Shown: in pieces, positions 17,936-28,260 of the stretch
Position numbering within the stretch: the stretch's first letter is position 1
How the letters are laid out: each line of letters begins with the position of its first letter
DNA from: Pseudoalteromonas sp. '520P1 No. 423'
GTDB taxonomy: Bacteria > Pseudomonadota > Gammaproteobacteria > Enterobacterales > Alteromonadaceae
DNA: 64,000 nucleotides
Direction of reading: 5' to 3'
NCBI RefSeq assembly: GCF_001269985.1
Contig: NZ_BBZB01000001.1
Span: 1,612,001-1,676,000, forward strand
Made by a program: the position numbers and the translations under genes
Notes under the pieces: model-generated
Databases searched by the model: none
What the model was told of the DNA's origin: nothing
The model's input: only the letters and a program-made list of their open reading frames with translations

Positions 17936-18874
17936 TTGGAAAAGCATTTGAAAACGGATTTACTTCTACCATTTGCAAAAGATAAAGAAACTGGAAATTT
18001 AGCTTTTGTTGATGAAGTTCCCCGAGGATTAGCCTGCAATTGTTTATGTGTGCACTGTGATATGCCGGTTGTCGCTTTTTACTATACAGATAGGCGCCCT
18101 CACTTCAAGCACGCACCACGTGTGACGTCTGATGAAATTCCTTGTGAAGCAAATATAGAAAGAGCTGTGTTTTGGCTATGTCGCTCTATATTAGAATCTA
18201 ATAACGAAATTAAATTACCAAAATATACTACCAAATATAAAAGAGATAGTGCTAGTTATACTAAAAAATGTACAGTAACTGAGTGCTAAATTTATTCATA
18301 TAGAGATGTTAAATTTCGACCAGCATATGAAAGTGCAAACACTGAACTCGCAACAATTCAAACCGCAAATATGCGTATAGCTTTAGCGCTATCCTATAAC
18401 GCTTCAGAAACCACATGTTATTTTACAAATATACAAAGCGATACTGCTAGGGTGGAGATATGGATTAGTTCTTTAGCTGAGTACATAAGTAACATTCATT
18501 CGGATTTTAGGGAGCAGGTGAAAAATAAACTTTTATATGATGTAAACCTTAGAACCTGGCATTATCATCCCAATGAAAATAAGGTAGTAAGGGAACAAAT
18601 TCAATTAGATAAACTCAGAGAAAAAGAGTTATATAATATTCAGTTTGCACAAGAAAAACATGCGTCAATGCACACAAATACAACAAACGTATATGACAAA
18701 TTATTCTCAGAATTCTCACCGTCAAACCAAATAGTTAAAGAAATTAAACAATACAAAACCAGAACAATAAGATGCGATAAATGTAAGCATATTTGGTCTG
18801 ATTCAGTAGAAAATTTACCCTACTCAAAAAGTACGGTAGATTGTCCAAGTTGTTATTGGAGTGTCTGTATATAA
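17936..18874 (+). pseudogene. CoiA-like cysteine-rich protein, one in-frame stop
   Basis: The frame runs from TTG 17936 to 18874 with one TAA at 18287; both halves are in the same frame, so about 312 residues result if read through. The N-terminus (DEVPRGLACNCLCVHCDMPVVAF, RRPHFKH, then an NIERAVFWLC stretch) resembles the CoiA-like nuclease/zinc-binding N-domain family. The C-terminus has a zinc-ribbon pattern (CDKCKHIW, CPSC). It lies in the distal part of the CAST and is probably cargo. The TAA could be a CAA mutation. Confidence 0.6.
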
Positions 18875-18892
18875 AACCGTGGCCAATATTAG

Positions 18893-19922
<1,030 letters not shown>

Positions 19923-19941
19923 TACAATTAAACCTAAAGCC

Positions 19942-20227
19942 TGTTGTATAGTGCTGTTAAACTTTCACCACTTTATGTCAACTAATAGTGCAATTATGTA
20001 AGGTTATGTCATCTATTAGTACATTTTTATGTCATATTATGGTGCAGATTTAGCGGTAAGTTATTGATTGTTGCTTTCACTTTATGCCAATTTATTGTGC
20101 AAGCAACACCTTTTTTGTAGTTTTCACCATAAGTTGTCATTTTTTCCTTGTATGTTGTCCTAATTTGCACTCTAAGTTGTCATAGACTAAGTTTATATAT
20201 AGCCATTGTATTGAAATAAGCAATGTT
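19942..20227 (+). repeat. Relic CAST right end A: TnsB-type site array upstream of tnsA relic
   Basis: Direct copies of a 19-mer close to TATGTCAACTTATAGTGCA lie at 19974, 20005, 20028 and 20083. Inverted copies lie at 20123-20141 and 20166-20184. The first three have starts 31 and 23 bp apart, the same spacing as in the second array at 22980. A TGTTGTAT word at 19942 could be the terminus. Compared with the second array there is about 130 bp extra before tnsA, including GTTGCTT (20070) and AAGCAAC (20101) as an inverted pair. Confidence 0.75.
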
Positions 20228-20885
20228 ATGTATCGCCGAAATCTAAAACACTCTCGCGTAAATAATATTTTTAAGTTTGCCAGTCAAAAAATGAAAACTG
20301 TTTTTTACAGTCGAGTCATTTTTAGAATTTGATACCTGCTTTCATTTTGAATATTCCCCTGATGTAATTAGTTTTGAATATTCCCCTGATGTAATTAGTT
20401 TTGAAGCTCAACCTTTAACTTTTAAATATCAATTTGATGATAAAGTCCGAAGGTATACACCAGATTTTTTTGTTGTTGATAAAAAGCATGGTGAGCGCTT
20501 CATAGAAGTAAAGCCGCTAGATAAAACCATTAATGATGAATTTAGACTTAGGTTTTCAGCAAAGCAGCAGCAATCTCTGTTATTAGGCAAACCGCTTATT
20601 TTGGTTACAGAACAGCAAATCCGTATAAACCCAATTTTAAACAACCTGAAATTATTACATCGCTATTCAGGCTTTCAATCTTTAACGCCATTGCAATACA
20701 AATTACTAGAATTAATTAAATCATTCGGCATGATACGCATTGTAAAGATTATTCAATCAGAATCAGTTGCTGAAGGAGAGGTATTAGCGTCAATTTTAGG
20801 ACTTATCTCTCATGGCTTTATTGATACCGACTTAATTAATTCAGATATTAATGCGCAATCAAAGATATGGTTGAGAAATGACTGA
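20228..20885 (+). pseudogene. tnsA: tnsA relic A (frameshifted, internal 27-bp duplication)
   Basis: MYRRNLKHSRVNNIFKFAS and, after a +1 frame change near 20300, VESFLEFDTCFHFEYSPDVISFE, then RRYTPDFFVVD and FIEVKP give the TnsA order, including the catalytic Glu, Asp and Lys region. TnsA cuts the 5' strands in Tn7-like excision. The 27-bp unit at 20349-20375 is repeated at 20376-20402 in frame, doubling EYSPDVISF. The TGA overlaps an ATG as in tnsA-tnsB junctions. The frame error at the T-run makes it inactive unless slippage occurs. Confidence 0.85.
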
Positions 20886-21063
20886 CACCAGCTTTGGGAG
20901 ATTTTTTGATGAGTTTGATAATGAAATAGGAGTGCCAGAAGATCATGAAAATAATTTAATACAAAGTACCAGTACTCAGATATACACACATGTTACGGTT
21001 GATGAATTGAGTGAAACCTATCAAAAAACACATCCAGCGGCTAAAAATCCAAATACAGAATAG
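20878..21063 (+). pseudogene. Chimera: tnsB start joined to tyrosine recombinase C-terminus
   Basis: The 61-residue frame begins at ATG 20878, overlapping the tnsA stop as tnsB would. After about 20 residues (MTDTSFGRFFDEFDNEIGV) it continues as STSTQIYTHVTVDELSETYQKTHPAAK, the C-terminal signature of tyrosine recombinases with the catalytic Tyr in IYTHV. No TnsB core follows. A deletion or recombination joined two unrelated genes. The junction near 20940 is estimated by eye. Confidence 0.6.
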
Positions 21064-21108
21064 CGCACTATCAGAAGTTATTTGTATTTATCATAACGAG
21101 GGGTATAA

Positions 21109-21140
21109 TTAATAACGTACTTAATTAAGTACATTATTAA
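21109..21140. promoter_or_regulatory. Operator-like dyad before yafN-yafO
   Basis: A perfect 16-bp palindrome, GTACTTAATTAAGTAC (21117-21132), is extended by TTAATAA and TTATTAA arms. It is 18 bp before the antitoxin gene, as expected for antitoxin autoregulation. Confidence 0.7.
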
Positions 21141-21158
21141 TTGTATATAAGGTGATTT

Positions 21159-21446
21159 ATGGCGGTTCAATCAATATTGGCTGAAAAGACGGTTTCAGTG
21201 ACAGAGCTTAGGAAGAAGCCATGCGACTATTTCATAGATGAGCCAGTAGCTGTGTTATCAAATAACAAAACTGCGGGTTACATGGTTAGTGCAGAGTTGT
21301 ATGAGCAAATGGTAGATCTTATAGAGTCACAATCTAAAACCTCACGCTTTAGACCGTCACATGCACGGCTCACTCAAATCGCTGAGCATGGTAGTGAAGT
21401 ATTACTAGCTGCTTCTGATGACGAGTTAGGTGATTTTGCAGAGTGA
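21159..21446 (+). CDS. yafN: YafN-type antitoxin
   Basis: The 95-residue product reads ILAEKTVSVTELRKKPCDYFIDEPVAVLSNNKTAGYMVSAELYE, nearly the Phd-like N-domain of E. coli YafN. The C-terminal part (RFRPSHARLTQIAEHG) binds the toxin. It overlaps yafO by four bases (GTGA). Antitoxin and toxin normally repress their own promoter, here through the dyad just upstream. The pair lies between two relic CAST ends and may stabilise the debris region. Confidence 0.92.
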   Translation: MAVQSILAEKTVSVTELRKKPCDYFIDEPVAVLSNNKTAGYMVSAELYEQMVDLIESQSKTSRFRPSHARLTQIAEHGSEVLLAASDDELGDFAE

Positions 21447-21841
21447 TACGCGTATTTAAAAGTAGTGTCATTCGTAAAGTGCTGACGGAAGAAGAACTTA
21501 ACACACTAGTAGATGATTTTAAAAGTTACAAACTTACAGGTAATACGCCTGATAATTTGGGCCGTGATGTGCCATACGACCACCCGAATACGCTGCCAAT
21601 TATTTTAGCTGAAGAAGTTCAGCATATTCAATTGGGCAGCGAAGATAAACCGCTGCCTTTGAAGAAAGTTCAATTTTATAAAACCAGTGATATTCACCTT
21701 GTTTATTGCCAGGGAGCAAGTGATGAAAATTGCTACCTGCTAATGACAATTTTAGCACCTGATGGGCATGCGCAAGCTAAGTCTAGAGACATAATGTTTA
21801 AGCTTGGTGTGATGGCTGAAAAGTTTAGAAACAAGTTCTAA
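21443..21841 (+). CDS. yafO: YafO-type ribosome-dependent mRNA interferase toxin
   Basis: The 132-residue product begins at GTG and matches E. coli YafO along its length: LTEEELNTLVDDFKSYKLTG, the FGRD-like LGRDVPYD, HLVYCQGA and the C-terminal KLGVMAEKFRNKF. YafO cuts mRNA downstream of start codons on translating ribosomes. It looks intact. Confidence 0.92.
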   Translation: MIRVFKSSVIRKVLTEEELNTLVDDFKSYKLTGNTPDNLGRDVPYDHPNTLPIILAEEVQHIQLGSEDKPLPLKKVQFYKTSDIHLVYCQGASDENCYLLMTILAPDGHAQAKSRDIMFKLGVMAEKFRNKF

Positions 21842-21867
21842 CTGAGATTTAGTCATTAAATTCATGG

Positions 21868-22382
21868 ATGAAAATATTAGTAACAGTTTATAACTACTTT
21901 AGGGATTACGATCCCGAATTTGGGCGCTACATTCAGTCTGATCCCATTGGTTTAGCGGGTGGCATTAATACCTATGCATATCTTGAAGGTAATCCTATTA
22001 ATTTTATTGACCCATTAGGTTTAGCAAAAATTTGTACTAGGGCTTTAGCAGGTTCAGGGGGTAGGAGAACCAATGGTGCATCAAATACAAATATAGGAGT
22101 GTTTCATGAGAAAATTCTATATAAGGATGGCACTAACAGTTGGTTTTCTGTAGATTCGCTATTCGGAAAGGTTACCCGTGCACCGATTCCGATACAAGTG
22201 AATATTCATGTAAGAGTAAAGAATACGATGATGATTTAATGAAGAAAGCAGAATTACGTGCAAAAATTTCATTTTATATGAAAAATTATAATGTTCTAAC
22301 TAATAACTGTCAGGATTATGTTGATGAAGTCATTGAGCAATATCACAATGTTGCCGCAGATCAGAAGAGGCGTAAGAGATGA
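21868..22382 (+). pseudogene. Orphan Rhs C-terminal tail with frameshifted toxin domain
   Basis: [19 protein letters not shown] and [11 protein letters not shown] form the RHS core end that precedes variable toxin tips. The tip continues as [19 protein letters not shown] and, after a frame change near 22185, as ISFYMKNYNVLTNNCQDYVDEVI. The spaced His and NNCQDYV suggest a papain/NlpC-like Cys-His enzyme. The large upstream Rhs shell is absent. It is therefore a displaced tip, now frameshifted. Confidence 0.7.
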
Positions 22383-22873
22383 AAATAAAATTTGTTATAT
22401 CAGTATTATTTTTGTTTTCAATTTTGTTCCAGCCTATGAGTCTATATGCAAAATGGCATTTTGAAACTTTTTCTGATGGATTTTTTTATACGCTGTTAAA
22501 CCTAACCTATATTCCTCATGATTATTATCAGCAAATAGGGGGGATTTGGATTGATACAGATAAAAGTAAAGGTGAAAGATTATATTTAAATCATCGTTAT
22601 AAAGGGAAGTATGGTGTATATGTTGTAGGTGAAGCTGTCCGAAATAAAAATCATAATATTTCGGCAACAATGAATTGTTCAGATAAAATCATAGAGCTAG
22701 AGTCAAGCTCTAGTAAAATTACTGATTTAAATAGAAAAGCTGAAACCTCACTTTTAATTGGCACTTACATTGTAGGTGATATGCTTCCAAACGAAATTGA
22801 GTGTTCTATATCAATTAACGAAAAAACAAAAGGGCAGTTTTTTATATTCGTTAAGAAATTTAGACATTATTAG
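22379..22873 (+). CDS. Exported small protein, candidate immunity protein for the Rhs tip
   Basis: The 164 residues begin with a clear signal peptide (MKIKFVISVLFLFSILF, cleavage after SLYA). The start overlaps the end of the toxin frame by four bases, the usual toxin-immunity arrangement. Periplasmic export would suit protection from a cell-wall-acting toxin. I do not recognise a family. The frame is intact although the toxin is broken, as expected if immunity is still selected. Confidence 0.6.
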   Translation: MKIKFVISVLFLFSILFQPMSLYAKWHFETFSDGFFYTLLNLTYIPHDYYQQIGGIWIDTDKSKGERLYLNHRYKGKYGVYVVGEAVRNKNHNISATMNCSDKIIELESSSSKITDLNRKAETSLLIGTYIVGDMLPNEIECSISINEKTKGQFFIFVKKFRHY

Positions 22874-22979
22874 CAAAGTCTAAATTTTTGAATCCAATGC
22901 CTCGCTAGTCGGGTCTTTTTTATTATTGTATATCCCGATAACTAAGGTATAAATAATAGTTAGAGTAAACCGAAAAGGT

Positions 22980-23117
22980 TATGCCAACTTATAGTGCAAT
23001 TATGTAAGGTTATGTCAACTATTAGTGCATTTCTATGTCATTTTATAGTGCAGATTTTACGGTAAGTTGACATAGTTTATTTTTAAATACATTCATTGTA
23101 TGAAAATAAGCTATGTT
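22980..23117 (+). repeat. Relic CAST right end B: TnsB-type sites and tnsA promoter
   Basis: Copies of the 19-mer at 22980, 23011 and 23034 have the same 31/23-bp spacing as array A. A possible promoter follows (TTGACA at about 23067, an AT-rich TACATT-like -10). Homology to array A starts at about 22979 and continues through the tnsA start. Confidence 0.78.
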
Positions 23118-23295
23118 ATGTATCGCCGAAATATAAAACACTCTAGCGTAAATAATATTTTTAAGTTTGCCAGTCAAAAAATGAAAACTGTTTTTCTGTC
23201 GAGTCATTTTTAGAATTTGATACCTGCTTGCATTTTGAAGACGCCTCTGGCGTATTTGGTTTTGAAGCCCAGCTTTTAGTGTCACGGTACAATTT
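23118..23295 (+). pseudogene. tnsA: tnsA relic B, 5' fragment only
   Basis: MYRRNIKHSSVNNIFKFASQ and, after a -1 frame change near 23195, VESFLEFDTCLHFE and GFEAQLLV follow relic A, then similarity ends close to 23290. Only the first 60 or so residues of TnsA remain. It lies in the same orientation as relic A. Confidence 0.78.
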
Positions 23296-23300
23296 AACTT

Positions 23301-25445
23301 TTACTGTAATAAAACAACTTCTCTACTTGAAGTTGTTATGCGATTAAAGAGTAATCGCCTATTATTGAGATCTACATCTGTTATCTGATAAACATCATCG
23401 AGCTTAGGTAATATAATTTCCTTTGTTTTCTTTACTAGGTTATAACGCCAAAAATTAGAATCACTATCTTCAAGTAATAAGCCAACATTATGGCGATAAA
23501 ATATAGACATAATATCTAAATCAGCTAGTTCACTGATATGTTCCTCATTATCTTGAGTGACTTTTTTAAACTTATTTTTTTCATCAATTACGTATAAAAT
23601 ATTTTCGTTCGTTAGTTGGGCTAAATAACTGTCTCCTTGATATAACACCTGAAAATCAGTAGTTGTCATATTGAACAGAGCTATTTTAATATTTTCTTTT
23701 TCCACTATACTTAATAATAAGTGGTTTTGCTCTGTTACTTGATAAATATCGACTACATCAAATACAGTCATTAGCTGCTGTTTTTCGCCAGTCAAACTGA
23801 GTAAGTATAATTTACGGTTTGCTACCACTAGAATAGCATCACCAGTTTTAGACCAACGAAAACTCTCTAAGCCATTGCCTGAAAAGTGACTTAGTTGCTC
23901 AGCCTTTTTATTACCATGTCGTGATAGCCAAATTTGTTTTGAGCCACTGCGCTTAGATATGAAAGCGATATCTTGGCCTTTTGGTTGGTATTGAGCAGAG
24001 AACTCACTGACAGTACTACGGTGTAAAACGCGAGTCTTTAATGTGGATTGATTTGACTGTATTTTTGGGTTTTCAATTTTATAAGTGGCTGGCCACTGTA
24101 ACTCAACTAAATCTAGATCTTGAAAGATCATATTAGCAATAATATTCTCAGCTTCTGGGTGGTAATTTGCACCATTAAATTTATGCATGCTAGGGATATT
24201 AACTTCAGTAAAACCCCCCTTGTAAATCAATGGTAAATAAAGAATTTCGATAGCTACTAAGTAAAGTTTCTTGATGAGGGGGCCAACTAACTGGCCACCA
24301 AGAGTTATATTGATATTTTTCTGGCGGTCGTAATTTGACTTGCGTAAACTTGCTATTATCAGGGTCAAGTAATACTAAATTAGCAGATCGTTTCGTATCG
24401 TATTGCATTATTGCAACTTTATTATATTTTGCTGAATAGTCTATGTAGGTAATAACATTTTTTCAGTGCTATATAAAGTTTGAATTTCATTATTTGATAA
24501 TGTTAACGACATTACTTTATGGTGCTTATTTTCAGTTACTGACCAAGCAATTTTATTATCAGTTAACCATTGGGCTTGATAAATATAGTCTTTTTTACAA
24601 GGGAGAATCGCGCGAGTCTGCTGAGGGCTATTTTTTGCTAAAGTAAAAGAAAGTAAACGAATGTCAGAGCATCAATTTAATTTTTGTTGCTCACCACAAT
24701 TATTTTCTAACGAGAAGACTAACTGACTGCCGTCGGGAGACCAAGTAGGGGGGCCATATAAACCACGTTCTTTAGTTAATAAGAACTCTTTGTTAGTTTG
24801 AGTATCTTTAGCCCAAATTTGGTTTTCACAGATATTGATATGTCGCTCAAAAGCAATATACCGCCCATCAGGAGAATAACGCGGTGAATACTCTTGATTA
24901 TCTGTTGTGGTTAAAGGAATAAGCTGTTTGATTGTTAAATGATTCAACGGCGCTTGCCAATAATAAAAGCTAGTCAGAAAAACGATTACCGCTACACTGA
25001 AAAGAGACCAAAAACGTATATTTATAACATTCAGCATTTGCCTCAATTGATTTTTAGGCTGCGCAGTTTGGCTTGTAAGTGGAACTGACTCCTCAGTCAC
25101 TTCAACCCTTTGCGCTGGAACAATTGATTTTATTTGCCAATTTACCTCAGCAACTAAGCTATAACCTTGTTTCGGGTGAGTCGCAATTATGCGTTGTTGT
25201 TTAGCATCATCTTTAAAGGCTTTACGTAATTGAGCTATGCATCTTTGTAATGCGTTAGGGGCAACATAAACATTAGGCCAAACTTTTGTTAAAATATCTT
25301 CATGACTAACCACTTTACCTTGGCTTTTTGCTAAAACCAATAAAACCTGTAATACCTTAGGTTCTACTGCAATAGTCTCATCTCGAACGGTAATTTTTGA
25401 TCTGGCTATATCAATATAAAAACTGCCTATAGAAAATTCATTCAT
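23301..25445 (-). pseudogene. CadC-like winged-helix regulator with TolB-type propeller, broken
   Basis: The start (about 95 residues) is an OmpR/CadC-type winged helix (VEPKVLQVLLVLAKSQGKVVSHE, LRKAFKDDAKQQRIIATHPKQGYSL). A membrane segment follows near residue 145, and then WD40/TolB-like repeats (YSPRYSPDGRYIAFER, PPTWSPDGSQLVFS, KGQDIAFISKRSGSKQIWL). The frame has a TGA at 24672, a shift near 24450 and another in the G-run near 24220. Such sensors detect envelope signals and regulate directly from the membrane. It is divergent from the receptor at 25726, which may have been its target. Confidence 0.8.
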
Positions 25446-25725
25446 TTATGTTTTGCCATTTCTTTGTTAAATCAACCAATATAGCTAAGTTTCGAGTAGC
25501 CAAATTATACCGTGTAATCACTATTTAGCTATCAAATAATGACTGGAGCCCTTTGTAAATATGGCATCAGCAAATCATCAACTTTTAATCAGCAGAAAAA
25601 CATGTATCGTATTCGCTGTGTTGGATAATACAAATAAATCAATGCAAGCATCAGTTTTAGTACTTTAAGAAGTGCTTATTATTGGTGTGCTTTAGTTGAA
25701 ATTATTACATTAGTTGAAGGACATT
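25446..25725. other. Divergent promoter region
   Basis: About 280 bp between the CadC-like pseudogene and the receptor gene. It should hold the receptor promoter. No clear boxes are recognised. Confidence 0.4.
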
Positions 25726-27864
25726 ATGACTATTTATCCATACCGATTTACCGTAAAGCTTGCCGCTGTTATTTACTCAATATTGTTAGGTTTGGCGTCA
25801 TTTAAAAGCTATGCTATCGATAGCCCTGCTATTACGCGTTATCAAAGAGATTACTTTAATCAATTTTCGCCACAAAATCTCAAAGATATATTGGATAAAA
25901 TATCTGGAACCTCTGCCATTTTACGTGACCTTGATAGTGATGGCACAGAGCGAGGATTTGGCGCTAGTGGCGGTAAAATATTAATTAATGGCAAACGTAT
26001 TTCAGGAAAAAGCAATGGAATCTCAGCACAACTTTTCCGAATTCAGGCTAGTAATGTTCGTCATATAGAATTAATTAGAGGAGCAGTAGCTGGTTTGGAC
26101 GTGCAATCTGATGGTTTGCTTATTAACGTAGTGTTAGATAACGCTAACAATGTATCAGCGACTCTGTGGGATATTGGGCTAGCATATATTTCTGGCGTAG
26201 AACCTCTACCTCTCGGTAGTGTTAATCATAGTGTAAGTAAAGATAAGTTAAAATATTCTTTGAGTTTTGAACGTCAAGCAGAACCCGACCATTTTATCAG
26301 CTATGAGATAATTACCGATAGTGTAAATCGTCTACTGGAGACCAATCAGAGTAATAATAAGGATAAATGGTACAGTAATAACTTTTCCGCTAGCATGGTT
26401 TATGACTTATCCGATAAAAGCAGCATCCGCTTAAATAGCGCCTATAAATTTGTTGAAAGTAAGTCTACCGACCCGATAAAACGAAAGTTCTTTAATACTC
26501 AACAAATTATGATAGAAAACTATATTGAAGATAACCGTTATAGCGAGGACTCCCAAGAGTGGGAGTTAGGTGGGGATTTCAATTATCGATTTAAAAAATT
26601 AGGCAATTTAAAAGTGATATTTATCGCTAATCAAATTGACAACACTGATTTAATTAACCAAAAAATCAACCAAGTTGGCGGCGGTTATACACCTATTTAC
26701 GCGATAGATGATTATGTTATTACTGCAGAACAGGCTGTGCGTAGCAGTTTAGATAAAACAATAAATGGGCAGCACTCAATTGAGGCAGGTTTTGAGTTAG
26801 CATTTAATAAGCTTGACGGTAATGTGAGTTTTACTTCCTTTGCTGATATTGCCGCCAATAATAATGAGTTATCAACTGAAGCATCACAGATCAAAGAAGA
26901 TCGCTACCAGACTTTTTTCAATCATAATTTTATTATTTCATCCACTCTTAATTTGCAAACATCCTTAGTTTGGGAGTGGTCTGAAGTTGACTTAGTCACT
27001 AACTACAGTAACCAGTTCGCTGATGAACTACCAATAACTTCCAACTTAGCATTAAATCGTCGCTTCAATTACTTTAAACCACGTATTAATCTAAGCTACG
27101 ACCTTAGTATTGATGAGCAGTTACGCTTTAATATAGAGAAAACTGTCAGCCAATTAGACTTAACTGACTTTCTACCTGAGTTTAATGATGACAATAACCG
27201 TCTTGAACCGAGTAACCCGAATTTAAGACCTGAACAAATTTGGGCGATGAACTTAACTTATCAGCATAACTTTAGAGAAGAACAAGGTGATATTAGCTTA
27301 ACAGGATTTTATGAAAATATTAGCGACCACCTTACTCAAATTCCTTTAGAGGCGAGTTCTGGCTTAGGAAATGTTGACCATGCAAAAAAATATGGCATAA
27401 AACTAGAGAGCAATTTAAGGTTAACAGCGTTAGGGTTTGAGAATACGCTGTTCAATAGTGAATACAGCTTTACTGAGTCAAACTTTAATGATCCGCTTAG
27501 TCAAATCAGTAGACAAATCAATGACGAACTCAAACATGTATGGTCACTTGAATTACAGCATGATGACTTAGAACTAGGATTAACCTATGGTTTCAGTATT
27601 TTCTCTGATTCTGTTTATTATTACAATTGGCGTGATAATACCAACAGTTATAAGCCAGAAATTGATGCTGATGCCTTTATTGAATATATAATTAATCCTA
27701 AATTGAAGATTCGTTTAGAAGGTTCCGAGTTATTTTATGGTAAAGAAAAACGCCAACGCACTCGTTATGTTGATGAAATTACAAGCAATAACATAGAGCA
27801 ATATGAAGTGAGACAATCACGATTTCCACGTCTATTTAGTTTAACGATACGAGGACAATTTTAA
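25726..27864 (+). CDS. TonB-dependent outer-membrane receptor
   Basis: The protein has 712 residues from the ATG at 25726, with AAGGA six bases before it; the upstream TTG 25714 is less likely. A signal peptide (LAAVIYSILLGLASFKSYA) is followed by a plug domain (LKDILDKISGTSAILRD, GGKILINGKRISGKS, IELIRGAVAGLDVQSDG) and a beta-barrel with a C-terminal aromatic strand (LFSLTIRGQF). No TonB box is obvious. Substrate unknown. Because the adjacent regulator is broken, its control may have changed. Confidence 0.8.
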   Translation: MTIYPYRFTVKLAAVIYSILLGLASFKSYAIDSPAITRYQRDYFNQFSPQNLKDILDKISGTSAILRDLDSDGTERGFGASGGKILINGKRISGKSNGISAQLFRIQASNVRHIELIRGAVAGLDVQSDGLLINVVLDNANNVSATLWDIGLAYISGVEPLPLGSVNHSVSKDKLKYSLSFERQAEPDHFISYEIITDSVNRLLETNQSNNKDKWYSNNFSASMVYDLSDKSSIRLNSAYKFVESKSTDPIKRKFFNTQQIMIENYIEDNRYSEDSQEWELGGDFNYRFKKLGNLKVIFIANQIDNTDLINQKINQVGGGYTPIYAIDDYVITAEQAVRSSLDKTINGQHSIEAGFELAFNKLDGNVSFTSFADIAANNNELSTEASQIKEDRYQTFFNHNFIISSTLNLQTSLVWEWSEVDLVTNYSNQFADELPITSNLALNRRFNYFKPRINLSYDLSIDEQLRFNIEKTVSQLDLTDFLPEFNDDNNRLEPSNPNLRPEQIWAMNLTYQHNFREEQGDISLTGFYENISDHLTQIPLEASSGLGNVDHAKKYGIKLESNLRLTALGFENTLFNSEYSFTESNFNDPLSQISRQINDELKHVWSLELQHDDLELGLTYGFSIFSDSVYYYNWRDNTNSYKPEIDADAFIEYIINPKLKIRLEGSELFYGKEKRQRTRYVDEITSNNIEQYEVRQSRFPRLFSLTIRGQF

Positions 27865-27883
27865 TCAAATATCAAAATGTTAT

Positions 27884-27903
27884 GGAGCCTTTTAGGCTCC
27901 TTT
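27884..27903 (+). terminator. Rho-independent terminator after receptor gene
   Basis: Stem GGAGCCT / AGGCTCC with loop TTT, followed by TTT, 20 bp after the stop. Confidence 0.75.
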
Positions 27904-28260
27904 AACAGTTGACTTTAATTCTCTTGTTAGTATGTTTTTAAATGATTTAGTCCTGCTTTTATATTGACAGAGAACTTAGTAACCAAATCCATTATTCATC
28001 AATTAACGTGAGTAAAGTGCACTAAGCTGAAGTAAACAATTCACAGATTCAAACTTCTTCGGAGTATAAGGTTACCTTATTTTTTGATTTTCGGGCTAAG
28101 TATCATCACATTGCCGATACATAGATTATTTAGTTTTTTGGCAGGTATAGGAATCAATATCAACAATAGGCTCACAGTATTAGAAAATCATCTTGGTTAA
28201 AACGATTGCTACTCAGTGTTAACACAAAGAGCAGCAAATCAATAAAAAAATAAACTCGGC
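27904..28260. other. Non-coding stretch
   Basis: No convincing frame, repeat or site is seen in these 357 bp. Confidence 0.4.

Noticed and set aside
18678..18685. ATACAACA as the terminal repeat of the distal CAST end
   Set aside because: It is inside the CoiA-like coding frame with no TnsB-type sites nearby; an 8-mer match is expected by chance.
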